DNA of 64,000 nt from positions 1 to 64,000 of the forward strand of contig JBAMJV010003307.1 in the NCBI GenBank assembly GCA_037951105.1. The letters are read 5' to 3'. Both the position numbers and the translations under genes were made by a program. This DNA comes from Echinarachnius parma (taxonomy: Eukaryota; Echinodermata; Echinoidea; Clypeasteroida; Echinarachniidae). Within the stretch, counting starts at the first letter, position 1. Every line of letters starts with the position of its first letter. This document shows positions 13,401 through 26,500 of the stretch, one piece after another. The notes under the pieces were generated by a model. That model saw nothing but the letters and a program-made list of their open reading frames with translations. It was not told the DNA's origin and made no database searches.

Positions 13401-16400
13401 GATAGTCAGAAGCTATTATAAACCTGACACAGACCCGAATAATAAGAAATCAACTTGGGGATAAGTGCGAGGGATCACTGAAATGATGTGCAAAGAGAAA
13501 TTGTGGCAGAGTATCCACAAAGGCAGTTCATGTACCATGGTTTAAATTAGCATACTGCATGTAAACGTTACTTTTGCGCGACTAATATTTCGCGCTGAGC
13601 CACACAAAAACACATTCACGGCTTTTTAATTTCGAGGCCGAGCAAGTGTTCCAAGCATTGCAAATCGCGCATTAAACTTCGCGGACGCCGACTTCAGCGC
13701 GAAATCTGCAAACAATTAATGCACTGCGAGATTACCACGTTTACAGTATGTGATTTCTACTTATTATTAGTCTACAAGCAGGCCTTCATAGTTTTGAGGG
13801 GAACTACATGTACATGTTACACCCCCAAAACAATTTCCATTTATATAACAGAGAATATATGTACCCAGGGTGAAATTCCCATTGACTAAATTACCAATTG
13901 AAATCAACTGGTAATGAAGAGCATGCATTTATGGAAAATTAAACAATTTGGACAAACTTAAATCAATGGGTACCAATTGAAATCAATGGGTACCCATTGA
14001 AACCAATGCCAATGGGTACCCATTGAATTCAGTTTCAATGGGTACCCATTGAATTCAATGGGTACCAATTAGAATTTCAATTGGTTTCAACTGGAATTTC
14101 GTCCTGGGTAGCTTTAGAAGTCAATTCCACCAAAAAGTTCAGAAAATGGGTTCCTAGAAAAAATCTTATCCTACTGTAATTTGAAATATCATCATCATAC
14201 TGAATTATGTGGTCATCTGTCTGCAGGGAATGACCACCTATTATTGTCTAGGAACTTAAGGGTGGTTAAAAAGTTCTTATGAATAGCCATGAATGTTTGT
14301 TTGCAGTAGTCTGCATTTAAACCTCCTTTGTGAATTCCAGCAAAAGTGTTCCGATATACATGTAGAGTACTTACCTGGTGGACCCTGTATAACCGAGAAG
14401 GTACTGGTGAGGGCCTTCTGGACAGCCATACGCTGTGAAGGGTTGAGCGGATTCAGATAAATGCCACGTACAGTGAGGTCATTGACCTGTCTTGCTTCCC
14501 GCATCAGGGTCCGTAGCGTTTCATCTGATTCAAATGACCAATAAAACAATTGATCTGATTTTTATGATGCACACATTACTAAAGTTATCAAACGGAAACC
14601 AAATTTTTTGATACATAATTAGTTCTTTTTGCATATTTAATGAGCTATGACATTTGACCTTTGACCTACATACTCCGAAATCTAACTGTATCTAGGCTGT
14701 ATTTTGATATCAAATTTCATTAAAACCCGTCAAACATTACTAAAGTTATTGAATGGAAACCACATATTTGCATACATAATTACCTATTTTCGCATATTGA
14801 ATGAGCTACATCTATGACATACCGTAAAAGTTTGACTAGAGGCGCTACTGGTTTAGAGGAGTATCAATAGCGCCAGCAAACATCCAAAACGATCCAATAT
14901 AATGAATATGTATCTAGCCTTTTGTCAACGATCTTCGAGCCGGTCTAAATGAATATTCATGATAGCATTATCACGCAAAGTTAGAAAAGATGAACGTTAC
15001 TAAGGGTTGAAATCCAATCAAGCAAGCAGAAGTAGCTCTTGGGTCGGTGGTTGGTGCAAATCAGGATAAGGTAAAATTGCATCACGGTATGAAGAGCCGT
15101 AGGTTCAAGACGCACTGGATAAGCGATTTTTTTATTTTTTATTTTTTTATTTCATAGGAAATTTTGTTTTAACAGATGCCAGCGTTTTGTGCATAGGAAT
15201 GGGAATGAAAATTATAATTTCTGTGTTAACTTAAATACACAATTATTACATTCAGGTGAGTGAAGTCCTGACATTCTGCTAGTAATAGTATTAAGCTTTA
15301 TATATTAGTGGATGGAGGGGGTAGGGTCATTTTAAAATTGATTCATCACCCTGTTTCAGCCAACTCTTCATCAAGCACAAATTTTATTTTACTCTTTTCC
15401 GACCAAGAATTAATAACAACTTATGAATAGGAAGCAATGTTGAGCAACCCAGCTCCGCCCCCCCTCCCCCCCCCCCCCACACACACACACGGACACAAAC
15501 ACACCCGTTATAGTATACATGCACACAGCACACGCACGCTATGACTACGATTATGTTCATTATGCATGGTTTGTCAGATTCGAACTTGAGATGCCGTGTC
15601 ATGCATTCTTTGATTTTATGCTGCTAGTGCTGCACGTTGTAACTTGGAAACTGCTATGTTATGCAATATGTTTCTATCTCTATAGTTGAGATGAGACTCA
15701 AGAGATTATGCAAATATATATGTTGTTGCTATTCATTTGAAATAGTGTGAATAGTCTTGTTGGTGGTGCATCATGAGTTCCTTTTCAAAACAGATAATGC
15801 GGAGAGCACAATGAGGATAACGATTGCTTGGACAGAATAATACAGTTCGAACAATAATGTTCCTCCTAGCGCCTCAAATAATGCAATAGATCGTACACCT
15901 GTTCTGAATAATTATACATAAGCATGAATGAAACATGTCGAAGATGTGTGAAAGGGCTGAAAGAATGTGCTTTAAATTCCGCTTCAGAACGTGGTTCAAC
16001 GGTAGATGGTATTGGTCTGTTTTTAGATCTCAAAGTACGCGGATCAAATCCACCCAAATGAAGTCCTGCGTTTTTTTAATAGTATTAGTTGTTGGTTCTG
16101 TTTCCCTGTTTTGTGTCATTCTCCTTTCATTTCACTTTTTTTCTCGTCATTTTTTGTTCATTATATTCTTTTATTTATTTTGTTTTAAATTGTTTCAATT
16201 CATTTGTTTCTTTTGTAACCTGCATTTAAAAACAATGCTTTCATGATTGGTTTTGTTTGCATTCATTCAAATACAGTACGCACATAGCGCACACACCTCA
16301 CACACGTTAATACCAGAATAAAGTTAGCAAGTATCTGTAATCCCAATATAAATCAATTGTTGGCCCCAAAGTCCACTCAGATTGATAAAGGGACAACATT

Positions 16401-17460
16401 TCTCCTCCGATAGACAAGATCGCTACTATATTTTCTTGCCCAAGTGCTTCAAAATATGACGACATCTGGGAGAACCTCGATCACTTAATCGACTGTAAAT
16501 CAACGGCATAATATGCCATTACAAAATGGACTATCATGCAGAGAGCGCTATAATGCATAGAACTACGTAATATTCAAACAGATCGACTGCTTGTACGAGG
16601 TTTATCTGCCTAGTAACAGCTTCAGTGTGCGTCGTAAAATATGATAACAAAAGAATCACATGGAAACCAAACAGGTGATCGTGATGAATAGAAATTCAAC
16701 TGGAAAGAGAAAACTAGTTAAAGACAAATTACCTTATTAGATGAACATAATGCTTAAATATAGAGCGAATTTGTAATAAATATTTGTACATGGAATATTT
16801 TCTATGGAATGATTTGTGAAAATACTATAACATGTTAATGTAAAACACATTCCCTTATTCAAACATATCAGGAACCAATGGCTATGAGGCAGAATGCATT
16901 TTGTACATACATACTCGATAGCTACATTGCTATTTAACATGTTTAATTTGATTGAATTGTTTTTAATTGTCATCTACCAGCATTTAGGGGATTTGGCTTT
17001 AAGGCGCGTATTTTCTTAAAGTAATTATAATACAATACGTAATCCTCATTGATTTACTGGTCGTGATGTTCAGTGAAATATTTTGGAGGGGTCGAAGGGG
17101 AAGGATGATGGGTAGCTTGAGAGACATCGTTAAATGGACCAAGGCCCAAGGGTGTCGAAAATTCATAACAAACATTATTTTAAAAACACGTTACAAGTTA
17201 CAAGTTGCCCCTTCCCCCTTTACCATTATTTGGCGGCCTTGGGGAAACAACTGAATAAGTGGTCTCGGTCTCGGCCTCGAACATTTTTGGCGACGGACAT
17301 GCACCCTCCTCCCCCCCCCCCCCCATGGGCGTCGATACTTACGTAATACCCATTCATCAGGGGGATGGATGAATAGATCATCCCCCCTGATGAATGGGTA
17401 TCAATGACAGATCGACGCCCATGCCCCCCCCCCCCCCCCCCGCCTACACGACTCTTAACT

Positions 17461-17506
<46 letters not shown>

Positions 17507-20500
17507 GTGTGGTGGGGTGGGACAGGGAATGTCATGATTTCACCTGAATGTCATAATTGTGTATCTGACAAAAAGTAAATGAGTTTCCTTCCTATTCCTA
17601 TGCACAAAACGGTGGCATTTGTTAAAACAAAATTTCCTATGAAATCGAAGAATAAAAACATAATTAATCCAATGCGACTTGAACCTACGGCTTTACATAC
17701 CGCCATGCCTAGAATGATTTGCACCAACCACCGACCCAAGAGCTACTTCTGCTTGCTTGGTGGGTTTTTTACCCTAAGTAACGTTTACCTCTTCTCAATT
17801 TTACATGATTATGATATCATGAATATTCATTAAGACCTGCTCGAAGATCGTTGACAAAGGGCTAGATACATATTCATTATACTAGATCCTTGTGGACGGG
17901 GCTGGGGCTGTTGATAATATCTGCTAATACTGTGAGAAAGTAGCGCCTCTAGTCAAACTTTTACGGTACTCAAAGATTGAACGTAGGCTATATCTTCATA
18001 CCATGTACCTTCTTACCAAATTTCATTAAAATCTGTCAAACATTACTAAAGTTATCGAACGGAAACCAGTGTTCATAAGACTTGTTACGGACGGAAGGAT
18101 GGACAGAAGGACGGACGGCAGCATTACTATATCCCCTCCGACTTTGTTGGCGAGGGGATAATAATTGCAGTGAGTAGAATGAAAAATATTGAAGTTTTCA
18201 TGAATCCTAGGGAAAACACAATTTCCAAAGGATTTGTACACAAATCACGAAATGGAGCGATTTCTGGGCAGACATTGACTTACAAAAGGTCACGTGATTT
18301 TGAAACAGTATACAAAGTCAGTGCAAATTTGAGCCCAAAAGTTGAGAAAGACTTTAATAACATAACTCATGAAGCGGGGTAGCGAAACATATGCGGGTTC
18401 CAAAATTATCACGCGAAAAATCGAGGGGGGGGGGGCGGATTCCGTAGGTGCAGGTGCAGTGGTGCACCCTATAATTATGTTTCAATATATTATGTTAATA
18501 TATATGTTCATATTTTTAACATTATGTTTGATATATATATATTCACAGATTTAAGGTGTTTTTCAAGTTTGTTTTAAAATGTTTAGAGAAAGCATTAAGC
18601 AAAGGAAACAAAATAACTCAAGAATATTTTTTAACAACTCAAAAAAATAAAAAAAACAAACAAACATACCACTGTGTTCATCTGGATGGTTTGGCCTCTG
18701 TAGAGCAATGTCCCTGATCAGATCGGGTATTTCTGATAGGTTGATGGTTCCAACTGCTTCTTTTAGACGGCTGCATCGAAAAACAAACAATCATAGGAGT
18801 GAATATTAAATCATGAAAATAGAACATGGTCCGGCAAGAATGGTAGAGCATGCTTTCCAACCATGGGATCCTGTGTCAGTAACCGGTGTATGCTAATTTT
18901 TGAAGAAAAACATACCCTTTTAAAAAACTTACAATTGCAATTATTAGTTAAAGAAGATATCAGACAAGTTAGCCCAGGCTTTCACACTGAGCATAATAAC
19001 AATACTACAGGTCTTTCATGATTTAAGCCATTGTTTACCGGAACCTGGTGGGCTATGTACAAAGTCAATAGAAATTTCAGAAACTCTTACAGAAAACAAG
19101 GCGATAGCCATAAAGTGTCTCGCCCACTTGCGCGCATTCATGCAACATTGGACCTCACTTGACCTTTGACCTACTTTGACCCCAGAATATCATGGAGGTT
19201 AATATAGGGCACCTACCACTCAAGTTTGGTTACAAACAGATGCAGGGTTGGAAAGTTATCAACCCTAAGACTCTTGCAGGTAAAACTTCACATTTGGCCT
19301 CATTTGACCTTTGACCTACTTATGTGACCATTGACCCCAGAACATCATGGAGGCCAATATAGGGCACCTACCAATCAAGTTTGGTTACAAACAGATGCAG
19401 GGTTGAAAAGTTTTAAATCCTAATAGACTCTTACAGGTAAAACTTCACATTTGACACCATTTGACCTTTAACCCCAGAATATCATGGAGGCCAATGTGCG
19501 GCATCTACCAATCAAGTTTATTTACAAACAGATGCAGGGTTGGAAAGTTATTCAAATTTTTGTAAGCGTCACGGACGGACCAACGGACAACAGACGGACG
19601 CAATTTGGATCCCTTAGTCTCCCCTCCACCTACGGTGGGCTCGACAAAAACTACTATCATCAATAGTATAATATAGGGCAAATATGACATTCAGTGTACA
19701 TAGTCCTTTTTTCTCCTCACTGGGTCATTTTGGGCAAGTAATAAAGACGTAAATTCCCCTTTTTTAGCTACAGCTCTGGATCATGTGAAAAACAAAACTT
19801 GAATATAAAATGATTGAAACAATACTTTACACATTTGGTTTTGACATCGGGATGATCTCGACTGTACTGGCTACATGTCTTCTAGCATCCAGGACTGCTT
19901 CAGGAAAGTCCAGAAAGGAGAAATCTTTCTCTCTGTGCAGAACGATCTCTATGGTGGTCGCCTGATTCTCCTCTTCCTGTCTGCCTCGATTCCCACGCGA
20001 TCCCGTTGGTACAATAATTCTCTCCACCAGGCAATGGGCAACGAACATCTGCTTGTGCCAGTCATCTGCGTTGAAAGGGCCAACACCACGCTCATCCTTC
20101 CGCTTGTTGTACTCCATGATCCGCAGCCGGGATTTCGTGCCGATGTCAAGATCCCTCATCTGGACACATACGTAACAAAATTCGCGCATGCGAATGTGCT
20201 TCTCTTTGCAAAGTGTATTGCTGATTTCAAACTGGCCAGTGATTTTCCCTCCCTCTTTATTCCACTCGATAGCTACGTTCTCAAGAAGCAATGTGTCATC
20301 TTCAGTGACAGCACTGTGAGCACAGAACATCGAGACTATTGGCTTCCATTTTTCCTGATAGCGTGTAATGGTCCTCTCCCGGCCGGGAACTTCTGTGGCG
20401 ATGCGTGAGAAGCACTCAATGGGGTGCGACCGGTGTTCCATGCAGGCATTCAGGTGTGGGGTCAGATTGAAGAGCTGTATCTCTGGAGCAATCAAGCCCC

Positions 20501-23500
20501 TGTTGAGTCTCGATGTTAATTGAACCCTGCAGGGATCTCCAAGCTTGTAGGTCCTCGTGAAGGAAATGAAGCCCAATTGCCTCTGGTCCGGTGACAATCT
20601 CAATGCTCTGTCTTCTCTGAATGGGTTCTCATTGTAGTGTCCATTTAGCGCGGCTCTCTGTACAGCCCTGGTTACATCCTCACAGTTTTCTTCATTCAAG
20701 GCCTCGAGAATGTCTCCTTCCTTGATGGCCTCGAGGATCTGTTGCCATAAGACTTCCTCAATGTTGAAGGGCTGATGCGGGTATGATCGCCCTTCTGCTG
20801 GTGATTGTGCCACCTGGTCTTTGTTGAAGATACGACTCTTCCATGTCATCTTGATGCAACCAACCTCAGCGTCTGGTCTGTCAGACGGTTTCAGCAAGCT
20901 GAACCCTACATTTCTCTGCCTGCCTGAAACGTAGCTGCGGTAAGGAAACTGCAGTCGCATGGTCGTCTCTGTGAAAGCCTCTACAAAAGTTGTCAGCTGC
21001 AGCGATGCCTTCTGGAGCTTGAGAGCCAGCTTCAATGTCAAAGCCTCTTTACTGAAGCGCTTACTACGAGCATTCTGATTATTGCAGTGATGGGTGATAT
21101 TCGCCATTTCACCTGGGCTGTAAGGGGATTTAGATCCTTCTATTGATGCGATGAGCATCCTATGTACTACCAGATCTATGTACCTTCTGATCGGGGATGT
21201 GAAGTGGACATATGCTGGCAGCTTCAAGGAATAGTGTTTCCTCTTCTCTGGCTCTGACTGACTAGTCGAGTCAACATATTCTCCTCGTTCCATGATTCGA
21301 TACAAATCTGAAAGGGCAACAGCCTGCCTGGGATGGTTGCCATCTTGGACAAGGAGATTGACCAGTTCTTCTATGTCAGCTCGTGAGAGATTTTCTTTCT
21401 CAATCAGAGACTTGATCTTCTGCCAAACTTCATTGACTACCATCATATGCCTGTCTTCAAAGCCTTCTTCTTCAGGTTCCTCCACGCGTTCATCTACACT
21501 GTCCAATGCTGAGAGACGAATGCTGTTAGTCACAACTTTGCGATGACGTGCGTTCCAATCCTCGACCTGCTCTTGCAGTGGTTCCAGTTGTCGACGCAAT
21601 GGTGTACATTCAGGGAACTTATTCAGAAGATGTTTGGCAACAGCAGCGTTGGTCAAGATCATGAATTCTTCTATCAAGCTGTGAGCACGTGGATTACAGA
21701 CTGCTCCTCCATCGTCATCGTTGGCATTGTAGACTAACCATCCATCCTCTAGGCGACGAGCTCGACGGCAGTTTGCCAGCCGGTGCAAATCTCTAATTGG
21801 ATGTTTCACATTCTCATACCCTGGAAGGTCACTTGTGATTAGGCGTTCTGCTTCCTCGTATGTCATTCTCCTTGCTGACCGAATCACTGATCTCTCAAAG
21901 ACTGGCTCTTGGACCATATCTCCCTCTTCATCAAGAACAAAGGTGACAGAAACAGCTAGTCGATCTTGATCTGGGAGAAGGCTGCAAAGCTCTGAGCTCA
22001 GTCGCTCTGGCAACATGTGGAATGGTTGATCAGGAGTAGGAAATGGGTGGTAGAAAGAAGTGCCTCTCTGTCGAGCATCTTTATCCAAGAGGCTGTCCTT
22101 TGCCACAAAGTAGGACACATCAGCAATGTGAACACTGACCTTGTATCGTTTCCCTGGCAAAACTTCCATGCTAATGGCATCATCAAGATCTTTGGAATCT
22201 GGTGGGTCAATGGTAAAGACAGTCTTCCCGCGGAAGTCCTTCCTTGAGCAGACTTGGTCTTCAGGAATACTCCAATCTGATGCATACTCCTGCTTTACTT
22301 GCTGTATGACAGATCTTTTGCTGGTCTTGATACCATGGATAAGTGTCAAGATCTTCATTCCAGATTTGCGATCCGTTCCAGGATCTAGAACTTCTGTAGC
22401 CACTCCAAAAGGGTATGGTTTTTTGACAGCCCAATCGAGATACCTGACTACAAACAACTTCTGAGCTCTTTCATGACGGGCAATAGTCACTTCTTCTCGC
22501 TGTGTGCATGCTCTTGCTGACCTGGGAACTGTCTTGTCAATGCTGTACAGCGTTACAACAGCTTGGTGGTTTTGCTCTTTAACCCGACTTCTCTTTCCTC
22601 CAAGAATGAACATCTTTGGGCAGGTTTTGTCAAGTGGCACCATGACATTGTCACTATGTGGATCCAGGTAGCACACAAACTTCTGAGACCTCAGGTCAGC
22701 ATTACGCTTAATAATTCCGGTGACTTTTCCATAGATTTTCTGTTCATCATTTTCCCCTCCTTCACGTTGTTCATCGTCTGTCAAGATCTCAACCACAACT
22801 TCATCAGTATCCAGTGCCTGACCCCGACGTTTTGTGCTGGTAATTACAATCTCATCTCCCGACCGGCGTTCCTGAGGAATGGCATACATCCTACCGGTTA
22901 TGTCTTGGCGGAAAATGCAACGTTTGAATTGTTCTGGATTCTTGAGTGTCTTCCACAGAAGTTGATCCACAGAACCAGCATTTGGGGCGTTAGCCTCGCT
23001 GATGTTATCATCCGAATCGTAGGCATCATCAGCAACTGGGAGGAGGGCAATGCGTCCTGATCTCTCTACCATCCGCATGTTCTGAAGAATGTCATTCCTG
23101 GGAAGTCTTGGGGTAGGAACAGCACGTATAGGTCTCGCTGATGGCATTCCATCTTGCTGATTGACATCAACTACAGGTGTAGAGCTTTCTTCTGATTCCT
23201 CCTGGGAAGATTCTTGAGGGTGAGACCTCCTGTACTCTTCCGCCATGTCGTCTTGCATCTGTTCTCTCAGGTCTGTAAGCCACTCCTCTTGGCTAATGAT
23301 GACCTCATCCTCGTCATCAGACTCGTGCGGGTTGCTACTGCCTGGGAGTGGATACTCAGACCTGTCAGGATTTCTACCCTGTCCTGTTGAGGACTGAGAG
23401 CAGCCAGGTACTTCAACTGCCCTCCCCATGTACGATCTAGCATTTCCTGAACTGACTCCAGTCTTATGCATCGCTGCGCCCCCCTTGGATGAAACTGCCT

Positions 23501-26500
23501 TTGGAGTGAAGTCTCTGGCTTTGGGGTTCAGGACGCGCTTGTCAGCGATTATCTCCCTCCTGATCTGCTCCATGGTGAGTTCCTCTGGCAACATGCTTCC
23601 ATTCCGCTCGCATATCTTCACAAACCTCTCCCACGTCTTCTGGCACTCCCCAACGGAGCAGAGAGCCACGGGGTCGCCCACCACCACGATGAGGGACTTG
23701 GCTCGTGTGAAAGCCGTGTTAAGCAGCTTTTGATCTGAGAGGAAGCCGTAGGTGAACCTGCTGCTCTTCATGTTTTTTCTGTCCTGAGGGAGGGCCGTGA
23801 TGTCCACCCTGTTCAGTGTGGAGCGTGTCCTTACGGTACTCAGAAACACAGCACGGAACTGTCTCCCTGAAAAAGGAAAAGAGAGAAACAGAGAAACGTT
23901 TTACTGCATAAAATTATACATGAATACTAGGAGAATAACACCGGCAAGATCTGGTAATGACAATAATTGTAAAAAGAATGAAGCGTACACAATAAAAATG
24001 ATTTCTCTCCATAATTTTGGTTACCATGCAATGAGACCTTAAGAAAATCCACATGCTCAATTGTCATTTTCAGCTACATGTACATGTATGTATGTCACAC
24101 TTGTGTCCATTGTTTGTGTGTCAAACATATGCAAGTTTAATGATGATGACATAATGCTACATATTGCATAATACATTCATGCTTTTTGTGTGTGTCATGA
24201 ATACACGTCATGGCTCCGTTGCAGATACAGATAGAGATAAAGTTACTATTAATTGTAAGTCAGAACATTTGCGCATTTCAACCAATCAGATTTGCGCATT
24301 TAGAACACATGATCTGACTTAAATTAATTGTAACTTTCAATCGATTGTATCTCTTTCTGCAACAGGGCCCCATATCTGATAGCATTAAAGTAAACACTTG
24401 AAAGTACAACTGTTCTAGTGATGAATAATGATACAAAAGATGCTCTCTTTCAGAGTTTATAGTTTCTAATTGAATCTAGAATTAAGTATATAAGCTGATT
24501 CGCCGAAAGCCTGACATACCTTGAATATTCTGCACAGTTTCTACCGTGACAGCATGCAGGTGTTTCTCCCGAAGCTTCTTCCTGATCAAATCAATCTGCA
24601 AATAACAATTCAAAGATATATTTCTCTAATACCGAATGTTTTTATACATATTTATACTACAGATAGTTTGCTTTCAACACAGAGAAATATACTGAATTGT
24701 TCGCTTGATGGACACTGACGAATCATCCTTAGCCTGTAAACCCTGAAATTATGCCAAAGTTCTAATCCACTCCAACCAGCTTTATAACAAGGCCACAGTT
24801 AACCGGATCAACACCGATTAGGTTTTCTGGCCGTAAATACACCCCGAACGGAAGGATTTTTTAGGTGAACCAGGTTCCACTGTACATTCTTCTAGATATT
24901 CACAAACAGACAAAAATAAGTGTACCTTCGTTTTGTATAGAGACAACAAGACGACATCACAGTGTTCATCAAGAATTGATATAACGGGAATTTTATTCAT
25001 CAGTATGGACAGCCGACACCTGGTGAACATATAAAAAAGGGGAAAAGCAAATACCTGCACTCTGTATGGAGACAAGACGACAACCTCGCTCATCTTGCAC
25101 CGCCCCCAGTTCTCTGGCCATGCCTCTTTGAGCGCCAGGACCTTCTGAGCGATCTCTTCAGCCTCCTTCTCATTCACGTATGATGTTCCCATGGACTGGT
25201 CCTCGCCTTTCACTGACACAAAGTTGAGCGGGTAGAGATTGGGGTGCTCCTGGTTGGGGCACCGCGAGAGTAACTTGGCGCCATAGTAGATCTTGAGGAA
25301 ATCCAGGATTGCCTGACAGCTTCGGTAGTTCAGGTGCAGGAGGACGCTGGATCCGCAGGCATTCTGTTTGTCGTACTTGTAGAGTCGGCGTAGGAGCGAC
25401 ATGTCAAAGTTTGCATTCATTGCTCTCTTGGAGTACACCTGCCACATAGAACAGGGGGAAAAGGGAAATGTTGATTGTGGCTGCATCTGAACCAGTGACT
25501 TCTGGATTACTGTTACGGCGCTCTACCAACTGAGCTATCATAGACCGGAGTTAACTGCAAGCTGCTTTTCTTTCATAATTGATTGCCTATAGAGTACTGG
25601 AGTGTGATGTCACAGATATTCATTGCCATGCATGGGTTCATTCGTGATTTGAAACTATGTCAGGCAAGCCAGACATTTCTGACCAAGTGGTTGCTAATAA
25701 GGGAATCGTCCATCTCCAACCACTACCAAAAGCAAGAATCAAAGGACAAGTTATACAGAACCATTACTATGTTATAACAAAAGTATGTGACATCACTACT
25801 TCGGAACTGTACTGTCATCTAGTGAACCTTTACCTTTGGACTAATCTGATGAGGGTCTCCAGCCAGGACGATGCAGGTGTCATCCGTTGCTAGGGTCAGC
25901 GGCATGATGGCCTCTGTTTCTAGAGCTTGCCCTGCCTCGTCAATGACGATGTGCGTGAAGTATCCACGAAGAGTTGGGGTCTTAACCAAATAGATGGCCG
26001 TGCTCAGAGTGGCTATGACTAGGTTAGGCGCCGAGCAATGAGCACTTTGTCTTTCTCTGCTGCTTCGAACCCAAGCTATGGATAGAAAAACGGACATCAA
26101 GTGGCATCAAGTACACAATTGTATGTGTTTTTTTATGATGCAAGATAATTTGCCTAAACTGTTCGCCACTTCTTTTGCAACAAAAATAATCACTGGTTGA
26201 TACTTTATACTTACTCAAAGAGGTCTGTATTAGACACAAATAACATAACTGTACATGTCCGATTATTTTAAAGGGACTGAGCTTGTCTTTAGTATTCAAA
26301 TCCTGTGCATTTATATGATTCAGGTTCACAATTTCACTGGAGACTTAATAGGCATTTTATCTGGAACAGTTTTGCATGTAATTCTTCTATATTTCTACTT
26401 GAAGTTCCTAACAATGTACATATATGTGTAATAGTTCATATTTCTACCTGTGACCTTCTCATTCTGTTGGTTGAATAAAAACAGTAAATAACCATTTTAT

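Noticed and set aside
19875..23733. Plus-strand and alternative-frame ORFs of 60-177 codons opposite exon 23
   Set aside because: Shadows of the RNB exon, which has one continuous 1,345-codon frame with recognisable domains.
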